Below are positions 1 to 4,482 of a DNA stretch of 6,938 nucleotides, one piece after another. The translations under genes and the position numbers were made by a program. Position 1 is the stretch's first letter. Every line of letters begins with the position of its first letter. The notes below the pieces were generated by a model. It did no database searches. It worked only from the letters and a program-made list of their open reading frames with translations, and was not told the DNA's origin. Origin of the DNA: Rhodobacteraceae bacterium UBA3087 (GTDB lineage: Bacteria; Pseudomonadota; Alphaproteobacteria; Rhodobacterales; Rhodobacteraceae); the NCBI GenBank assembly GCA_002367285.1, contig DFBF01000038.1, positions 1,449 to 8,386 of the forward strand. Reading direction: 5' to 3'.

Positions 1-309
1 CTGGTTGGGGCCGATGCAGACCTTGTGGTCTGGGATCCTGAAAAGGAAAAGACCATCGGCGCGGCGGATCAACAGTCGTCGATTGATTACAACGTGTTCG
101 AAGGCAAACACGTGAAAGGCCTGCCGCGGTTCACCCTGTCGCGCGGCCAAGTGGCTGTTCATGATGGAGAAATTCGCACAGAAGAAGGCCATGGCAAGTT
201 CGTGGAGCGCAGCCCGAATGCGACCGTGAACCGCGCCCTGAGCCAATGGAAAGACCTGACCGCCCCGCGCCCTGTGTCGCGTACGGGCATCCCCGCAAGC
301 GGAGTTTGA
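1..309 (+). CDS. hydA: Dihydropyrimidinase (D-hydantoinase family), C-terminal part
   Basis: This is the last 102 codons of a gene whose start lies before the window; the frame is open from base 1 and ends at TGA 307-309. Dihydropyrimidinases hydrolyse the ring of dihydrouracil and dihydrothymine to N-carbamoyl-beta-amino acids, the second step of reductive pyrimidine breakdown in the cytoplasm. The fragment starts with GADADLVVWDPE, the strand typical of the C-terminal beta domain of cyclic amidohydrolases. It continues with FEGKHVKGLPRFTLSRGQ and a G-x-GKFVER motif, both characteristic of dihydropyrimidinase/hydantoinase C-termini, and ends in an RTGIPASGV tail. The catalytic metal ligands are in the missing part, so activity cannot be judged. 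The next gene starts 1 nt after the stop, so the two are co-transcribed. A D-hydantoinase acting on another cyclic ureide is the main alternative; the family is secure and the substrate less so. Confidence 0.9.
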   Translation: MVGADADLVVWDPEKEKTIGAADQQSSIDYNVFEGKHVKGLPRFTLSRGQVAVHDGEIRTEEGHGKFVERSPNATVNRALSQWKDLTAPRPVSRTGIPASGV

Positions 310-310
310 T

Positions 311-1093
311 GTGACTGAAACACCTGTGATCGAGGCCCGAAACCTCGACCTGACTTTCGAAACCAACGACGGTCCGATCCATGCGCTGAAGGGCGTGGAT
401 CTGACCATCAACAAGGGCGATTTTGTCAGCTTTATCGGCCCGTCCGGATGCGGAAAAACCACGTTTTTACGGGTAGTTGCAGCATTGGAGCACCCGACGG
501 GGGGCGAAATAACCGTCAATGGGATGAGCCCGGATGAGGCGCGGCGACAGCGTGCTTATGGCTATGTTTTCCAGGCTGCCGGGCTGTATCCGTGGCGCAC
601 GATCGGCGGCAATATCAAACTGCCGCTAGAGATCATGGGCTACAGCAAAGAAAAGCAGAAAGAACAGGTCGACCGCGTGCTGGAGCTGGTCGACCTGGCC
701 GGGTTCGCCAAGAAGTTCCCCTGGCAGCTGTCCGGCGGCATGCAGCAACGCGCCAGCATCGCCCGTGCGCTGGCCTTTGATGCCGAAATTTTGCTTATGG
801 ATGAACCCTTTGGCGCGTTGGACGAGATTGTGCGCGACCACCTGAACGAACAGCTGTTGGAACTGTGGGGGCGCACGCAAAAGACCATCGGGTTCGTCAC
901 CCACTCGATCCCCGAGGCGGTGTATCTGTCGACCAAAATCGTCGTCATGTCGCCGCGCCCCGGTCGGATTACGGATGTGATCGAAAGCCCGCTGCCGAAA
1001 GAACGCCCGCTGGACATTCGCGACACACCCGAATTTTTGGAGGTCGCCCATCGGGTCCGCGAAGGACTGCGCGCGGGGCATGCCTATGACTGA
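311..1093 (+). CDS. ABC transporter ATP-binding protein, nitrate/sulfonate/NMT1 importer type
   Basis: A 260-aa nucleotide-binding subunit that would power an importer from the cytoplasmic face. All motifs are intact: Walker A GPSGCGKTT (residues 43-51), Q-loop Gln88 in VFQAAGLYPWRT, signature LSGGMQQR (140-147), Walker B ILLMDEP with Asp164-Glu165, D-loop GALDE, and H-loop His198 in VTHSIPEAV. The length and the GLYPWRT and THSIPEAVYL segments fit the SsuB/TauB/ThiZ-like family that pairs with NMT1-type binding proteins. The start is GTG 311, preceded by GGAG at 301-304 with 6 nt spacing; the ATG at 309 runs straight into TGA and cannot be used. It begins 1 nt after the dihydropyrimidinase stop, so the two are likely translationally coupled. 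The permease partners follow at 1450 and 2322. Confidence 0.93.
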   Translation: MTETPVIEARNLDLTFETNDGPIHALKGVDLTINKGDFVSFIGPSGCGKTTFLRVVAALEHPTGGEITVNGMSPDEARRQRAYGYVFQAAGLYPWRTIGGNIKLPLEIMGYSKEKQKEQVDRVLELVDLAGFAKKFPWQLSGGMQQRASIARALAFDAEILLMDEPFGALDEIVRDHLNEQLLELWGRTQKTIGFVTHSIPEAVYLSTKIVVMSPRPGRITDVIESPLPKERPLDIRDTPEFLEVAHRVREGLRAGHAYD

Positions 1094-1094
1094 G

Positions 1095-1190
1095 ATGTTA
1101 ACATTTTTAAACCCGGAAACGGGCCCCTGTTTAACATTGTTAAACCCCAAATCGGGGCAGGTGTTAACATTGTTAAAGGGGGTAAAATGA
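1095..1190 (+). repeat. Three tandem 33-bp units, each an AT-rich palindrome, two followed by a GC hairpin
   Basis: The units begin at 1095, 1128 and 1161. Each carries a TTAAC-ATT-GTTAA-like palindrome: 1098-1110 (one mismatch), 1129-1145 (perfect 7-bp arms, GTTTAAC-ATT-GTTAAAC) and 1164-1176 (perfect 5-bp arms). Units one and two continue into short GC stem-loops: CCCG-GAAA-CGGG at 1112-1123 with a GNRA-type tetraloop, and CCCC-AAATC-GGGG at 1145-1157. Unit three instead runs into the G-rich ribosome-binding site (1178-1182) of the next gene. The block fills nearly the whole space between the ATPase stop and the small membrane-protein gene. The 33-bp period is close to three helical turns and exactly 11 codons. 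It could be an intra-operon RNA structure, an operator array, a mobile repeat, or coding; the repeat itself is seen directly and its function is unknown. Confidence 0.88.
1095..1190 (+). CDS. Possible 31-aa repeat peptide (uncertain small ORF)
   Basis: ATG 1095 opens a 31-codon frame ending at TGA 1188-1190, which overlaps the ATG (1187) of the next gene as AATGA. Because the underlying DNA repeat is 33 bp, the peptide consists of 11-residue repeats: LTFLNPETGP, LTLLNPKSGQ, then a shortened LTLLKGVK. In-frame ATGs at 1080 and 1086, inside the ATPase tail, would give up to 36 aa. No good Shine-Dalgarno sequence is visible before any of these starts, though the position just after the ATPase stop (TGA-G-ATG) could allow re-initiation. 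It may act as a translated link between the two genes, or the frame may stay open by chance because the repeat unit is a multiple of three. No known family is recognised. Confidence 0.28.
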   Translation: MLTFLNPETGPCLTLLNPKSGQVLTLLKGVK

Positions 1191-1453
1191 GCGATCTGAC
1201 CCCCGATGACGTGAAACGCATCCGCACCGCATTTCTGTTCCGCATGGGATATATCGCGGTGGCGTGGCTGGTCTGTATTCTGATCCTGAAAACCTGGGGG
1301 CCGGACTGGTCCAAGTTCAATTCAACCGTCACGGTGCTGGTTTTCACCCTACCGATCGTCATGGCGTTGGTGGCGCCGATGGATTGGCGTTGGCTGAACA
1401 AACACCCCAGATCGGTGAACCGGTTCGGGCTGCGGATGGGAGCAGGCGAATGA
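1187..1453 (+). CDS. Small two-helix membrane protein within the ABC operon
   Basis: An 88-aa protein that I do not recognise as a named family. It has a charged N-terminus (SDLTPDDVKRIRTAF), a first hydrophobic stretch at about residues 19-36 (MGYIAVAWLVCILIL), a short polar loop GPDWSKFNST, a second hydrophobic stretch at about 46-64 (TVTVLVFTLPIVMALV), and a basic C-terminal tail containing DWRWLNKHP. A helical-hairpin inner-membrane protein is therefore likely. The start ATG 1187 has GGGGG at 1178-1182, with a short 4-nt gap, and overlaps the stop of the upstream small frame. Its own stop overlaps the permease ATG at 1450 (ATGA). Placement between ATPase and permease with overlapping ends argues that it is a real gene and perhaps an accessory subunit of the importer; that role is inferred only from position. 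Confidence 0.82.
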   Translation: MSDLTPDDVKRIRTAFLFRMGYIAVAWLVCILILKTWGPDWSKFNSTVTVLVFTLPIVMALVAPMDWRWLNKHPRSVNRFGLRMGAGE

Positions 1454-2325
1454 ACAAGATCCTTCCGATCCTGACCGTTGTCGCCGCCATTTTCGTGCTG
1501 TGGTACGCCGCCGCAATTGGCATGAATAAGAAATGGGCGCTGGATCAGGCCGGGCGCGCTGGCATCGAGCTGTCGACCAACGACCTGATCGCCGACACCT
1601 GGAGCCAGGACCGCCCGGTTCTGCCCGTGCCCCATCAGGTCGCACAAGAGCTGTGGAAAACCACCGGCGCAATGGTGCTGAAGGGCCGCGCGATGAGCAA
1701 ACGCAGCCTGATCTTTCACGGCTGGATCACCCTGAGCGCGACCCTGCTGGGCTTTGTCATCGGCACCGGCGCGGGTATTCTGTTGGCCGTCGGCATCGTG
1801 CATAACAGGGCCATGGACATGTCCGTCATGCCCTGGGCGATTGCGTCACAGACCATTCCCATTCTGGCGATTGCACCGATGATCATCGTGGTGCTGAATT
1901 CGGTCGGCATCCAGGGGCTGCTGCCCAAGGCGTTCATCAGCGCCTATCTGAGCTTTTTCCCGGTGGTTGTCGGCATGGTCAAAGGCCTGCGCAGCCCGGA
2001 CGGGATGCAGTTGGACCTGCTGCGGACTTACAGTGCGTCCGGGAACGAAACCTTTTGGAAACTGCGGCTGCCGTCATCCATGCCCTATCTTTTCACCAGC
2101 CTGAAAATCGGCATGGCCGCCGCGCTGGTTGGGGCCATCGTCGGGGAACTGCCTACGGGGGCCATTCGCGGCCTTGGCGCACGCATGTTGACCGGCAGTT
2201 ACTATGGCCAGACGATCCAGATCTGGAGCGCGCTGTTCGCCGCCGCCATTCTGGCCGCCAGCCTGGTCGGGATCATCGGCATGATTGAACGACGCATGTT
2301 GAAACGCATGGGGGTAAAGCCATGA
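1450..2325 (+). CDS. ABC transporter permease 1 (BPD_transp_1 family)
   Basis: A 291-aa inner-membrane channel subunit. The frame extends upstream, but ATG 1450 is the likely start: it has GGGAG at 1438-1442 (7 nt spacing), overlaps the previous stop as ATGA, and gives an N-terminal helix at about residues 5-24. About 60 mostly hydrophilic residues follow before the next helix, including PVLPVPHQV, which matches the LP-x-P element seen before the core of SsuC-type permeases. Further helices lie at about 93-116, 127-154, 159-180, 219-235 and 258-278. The cytoplasmic EAA-type coupling loop is at about 193-215 (TYSASGNETFWKLRLPSSMP), where the ATPase docks. It shares this loop pattern with the next gene, so the two probably form a heterodimeric channel. 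The stretch between the first helix and the LP-x-P element is longer than in the partner permease. Confidence 0.9.
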   Translation: MNKILPILTVVAAIFVLWYAAAIGMNKKWALDQAGRAGIELSTNDLIADTWSQDRPVLPVPHQVAQELWKTTGAMVLKGRAMSKRSLIFHGWITLSATLLGFVIGTGAGILLAVGIVHNRAMDMSVMPWAIASQTIPILAIAPMIIVVLNSVGIQGLLPKAFISAYLSFFPVVVGMVKGLRSPDGMQLDLLRTYSASGNETFWKLRLPSSMPYLFTSLKIGMAAALVGAIVGELPTGAIRGLGARMLTGSYYGQTIQIWSALFAAAILAASLVGIIGMIERRMLKRMGVKP

Positions 2326-3167
2326 CCTGGTTGATTTTCGCCGCCCTGTTCTGGGCCGCAACCTGGTATCTGAACAGCTGGATCGCCAATGGGCCTCACG
2401 CCAAAACGCGCGCTGCAAAGCTGGCCGTGCCGGTGATTTTCGGCATCACCATCATCGTGGTCTGGGAGGCCTTGGTGCGCGGCTTGCAAGTGCCCAGCGT
2501 CATCCTGCCTCCGCCCACGGCGATCGCGGCAAAATTTGCGACCTCGATCCCGATCCTGTGGCAGGATTTCTTTCAGACCTTCGTGAAAGGCGCGCTGAGC
2601 GGATATTTGATCGGCTGTGGTGCGGCCTTCATCACCGCCGTTCTGATCGACCGCAGCCCGTTCTTGCAACGCGGTCTGTTGCCAGTTGGCAATTTCATCG
2701 CCGCCCTGCCGATCATTGGCACAGCCCCCATTCTGGTCATGTGGTTCGGCTTTGACTGGCAGTCAAAATCGGCGGTCGTCGTAGTCATGGTGTTCTTTCC
2801 GATGCTGGTCAACACGGTGCAGGGTCTGGCCGCAACAGACAGCATGCAGCGCGATCTGATGAACACCTATTCGGCCAGCTATTGGCAGAGCTTGCTGAAA
2901 CTGCGCCTGCCCGCCGCCATGCCCGCAATTTTCAACGGGCTTAAAATTGCGACAACGCTGGCGCTGATCGGTGCTATTGTTGCAGAATTCTTTGGCAGCC
3001 CGATCAAAGGCATGGGCTTTCGCATTTCGACCGAGGTCGGACGGCTGGGGCTTGATATGGTCTGGGCGGAAATCACTGTGGCCGCCTTGGCCGGATCGGC
3101 GTTCTATGGGATCGTCGCAACAATCGAGAAGGGGGTCACGTTCTGGCACCCCTCGCAACGAGGTTGA
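2322..3167 (+). CDS. ABC transporter permease 2 (BPD_transp_1 family)
   Basis: A 281-aa membrane subunit, the second permease of the system. ATG 2322 overlaps the preceding stop as ATGA, with a G-rich ribosome-binding region at about 2310-2314, indicating translational coupling. It has an extra N-terminal hydrophobic segment (residues about 3-19), then a helix at about 34-54 and the motif VILPPPTAI (about 60-68), the usual LP-x-P entry to the SsuC/TauC-like core. Core helices follow at about 90-110, 121-145, 150-168, 208-224 and near 250-268. The EAA-type loop is TYSASYWQSLLKLRLPAAMP (182-201), closely resembling that of permease 1. Many NMT1/sulfonate-type operons have a single permease that homodimerises, so two distinct adjacent ones suggest an obligate heterodimer. 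It is separated from the binding-protein gene by 52 nt, the longest gap in the operon. Confidence 0.92.
   Translation: MTWLIFAALFWAATWYLNSWIANGPHAKTRAAKLAVPVIFGITIIVVWEALVRGLQVPSVILPPPTAIAAKFATSIPILWQDFFQTFVKGALSGYLIGCGAAFITAVLIDRSPFLQRGLLPVGNFIAALPIIGTAPILVMWFGFDWQSKSAVVVVMVFFPMLVNTVQGLAATDSMQRDLMNTYSASYWQSLLKLRLPAAMPAIFNGLKIATTLALIGAIVAEFFGSPIKGMGFRISTEVGRLGLDMVWAEITVAALAGSAFYGIVATIEKGVTFWHPSQRG
3151..3163 (+). other. Small stem-loop at the 3' end of permease 2
   Basis: CCTCG-CAA-CGAGG is a perfect 5-bp inverted repeat ending 2 nt before the permease stop codon. No T-tract follows (the next bases are A-rich), so it is not a terminator. It could slow ribosomes or limit 3' decay between the permease and binding-protein parts of the message, but a hairpin this short also occurs by chance in GC-rich DNA. 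Confidence 0.3.
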
Positions 3168-3206
3168 GCAAAAAAGCACAACCAACACACCAACTGAATA
3201 ACCAAC

Positions 3207-3211
3207 GGGAG
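3207..3211 (+). promoter_or_regulatory. Ribosome-binding site of the substrate-binding protein gene
   Basis: GGGAG lies 8 nt before ATG 3220, within an A/C-rich and apparently unstructured 52-nt leader (3168-3219). This spacing supports ATG 3220 over the adjacent in-frame ATG 3223. An accessible site like this fits high translation of a periplasmic binding protein, which is usually needed in excess over the membrane subunits. Confidence 0.7.
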
Positions 3212-3219
3212 CAACTAAG

Positions 3220-4203
3220 ATGATGAAAACGATGAAAGCAGCGTTCGGGGCGATGGCTCTGATGTCGACGTCCGCAATGGCCGCCGATGATGTGACGCTT
3301 CAGCTGAAATGGGTCACGCAGGCGCAGTTCGCAGGCTATTACGTGGCGCTGGAAAACGGCTTTTATGCCGAGGAAGACCTGAACGTCACCATCAAGCCTG
3401 GTGGCCCCGATGTGGCACCCGTGCAGGTGTTGATGGGCGGCGGTGCCGACGTGATGGTCGACTGGATGCCCTCCGCTTTGGCAGCCCGTGAACAGGGCGC
3501 GCCGGTGGTGAACATCGCCCAGCCGTTCAAAAGCTCGGGCATGATGCTGACCTGTCGCAAGGACACGGGCATCGAAAGCCCCGCAGATTTTGTCGGCAAC
3601 ACGCTGGGCGTCTGGTTCTATGGCAACGAATACCCGTTCCTCAGCTGGATGTCGTCGCTGGGCATTTCCACCGAGGGCGGCGATGGCGTCACGGTGTTGA
3701 AGCAGGGTTTCAACGTCGACCCGATCCTTCAGGGTCAGGCCGCCTGTGTGTCGACCATGACCTATAACGAATACTGGCAGATCATTGATGCCGGTCTGAC
3801 CGCTGACGATCTGGTGACCTTCAAATACGAAGATCAGGGCGTCGCGACGCTGGAAGACGGGCTGTATGTGCTGGAAGAGAAACTGGCAGATGCCGAGTTC
3901 ACCGGCCAGATGGAGCGTTTTGTGCGCGCGTCCATGAAGGGCTGGAAATGGGCCGAGGTCAACCCGACCGAGGCCGCGATGATCGTGCTGGAATACGACG
4001 AAACCGGTGCGCAGACCGAAAAACATCAGGTTCGCATGATGGGCGAGATCGCCAAGCTGACCGCCGGGTCGAACGGCGCGCTGGATGTGGCCGATTACGA
4101 ACGCACGGTTGCAACGCTGATGGGTGGCGGGTCTGACCCGGTCATCACGGCAGAACCGGTGGGGGCCTATACCACCGCGATCACCGACGCGGCGCTGAAG
4201 TAA
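3220..4203 (+). CDS. NMT1/THI5-like ABC transporter substrate-binding protein
   Basis: A 327-aa periplasmic protein that would capture the ligand and deliver it to the two permeases. Residues 1-21 form a short Sec signal peptide: MMKTMK, a hydrophobic core, and STSAMA before the likely cleavage at Ala21/Ala22. The mature part begins with the hallmark of the NMT1/THI5-like family, LQLKWVTQAQFAGYYVALE, followed by GFYAEEDLNVTIKPGGPDV, a VLMGGGADVMVDW stretch, and SPADFVGNTLGVWFYGNEYPF. Relatives in this fold bind thiamine-pyrimidine precursors, riboflavin-type ligands or sulfonates. Linkage to dihydropyrimidinase favours a pyrimidine or related ureide here, but the ligand is inferred. Cys112 (LTCRKD) and Cys176 (QAACVS) are both in the exported part and might form a disulfide. 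It is the last gene of the operon and is followed directly by a strong terminator. Confidence 0.92.
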   Translation: MMKTMKAAFGAMALMSTSAMAADDVTLQLKWVTQAQFAGYYVALENGFYAEEDLNVTIKPGGPDVAPVQVLMGGGADVMVDWMPSALAAREQGAPVVNIAQPFKSSGMMLTCRKDTGIESPADFVGNTLGVWFYGNEYPFLSWMSSLGISTEGGDGVTVLKQGFNVDPILQGQAACVSTMTYNEYWQIIDAGLTADDLVTFKYEDQGVATLEDGLYVLEEKLADAEFTGQMERFVRASMKGWKWAEVNPTEAAMIVLEYDETGAQTEKHQVRMMGEIAKLTAGSNGALDVADYERTVATLMGGGSDPVITAEPVGAYTTAITDAALK

Positions 4204-4222
4204 GCGACCGAACGAAAGTTGG

Positions 4223-4253
4223 AAAGGGCCGCGCATCCCACGCGGCCCTTTTT
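4223..4253 (+). terminator. Rho-independent terminator of the hydA-ABC operon
   Basis: A perfect 11-bp stem, AAAGGGCCGCG (4223-4233) with CGCGGCCCTTT (4241-4251), has a 7-nt loop and runs into TTTTT (4249-4253). It starts 19 nt after the binding-protein stop codon. The strong GC stem and U-tract make this a confident operon end, so the downstream GGDEF-EAL gene is a separate transcription unit. Confidence 0.93.
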
Positions 4254-4364
4254 CATGTCTTGCCTGCCCTCCGGTCTGGTTCCAGCCCAGTTCGGGGGCG
4301 GTGGTCACAAGATAAGGCATGGCCCCTTGTCGCAAGAAACTCTGCTCCTGCGCGCCCCTGACGG

Positions 4365-4380
4365 TTAGCAATTTGTTAAC
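4365..4380 (+). promoter_or_regulatory. CtrA-like binding site upstream of the GGDEF-EAL gene
   Basis: TTAGC-AATTT-GTTAAC differs by one base from the alphaproteobacterial CtrA consensus TTAAC-N5-GTTAAC (TTAA-N7-TTAA). It lies 103 nt upstream of the preferred ATG of a c-di-GMP gene and 40 nt upstream of an alternative TTG start. In Rhodobacterales CtrA controls motility, gene-transfer-agent and c-di-GMP genes, which fits this placement. I see no convincing sigma-70 boxes in the surrounding 4254-4482 gap, so the promoter itself is not located. Confidence 0.45.
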
Positions 4381-4482
4381 CTTTTTGTCGAACAACAGAA
4401 TGAAGGTCGGGGAGGCATTTTGGAAGACAGCCACACAGGGCATAATCGGCAATATGGCCGTCTGGCTGAGAAGGCGCAGTTT

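Noticed and set aside
1098..1176. Three CtrA binding sites
   Set aside because: The half-sites TTAAC and GTTAA are separated by 3 nt, not the 5 nt of the CtrA consensus, and they lie inside an operon with no promoter boxes seen.
1095..1190. CRISPR-like array
   Set aside because: There are only three units and no unique spacers of constant length; the inter-palindrome sequence is itself related between units. No cas genes are nearby.
1264..1449. Upstream extension of permease 1
   Set aside because: The frame is open, but it overlaps the 88-aa gene out of frame and encodes low-complexity polar residues. ATG 1450 has the ribosome-binding site, the ATGA overlap and the N-terminal helix.
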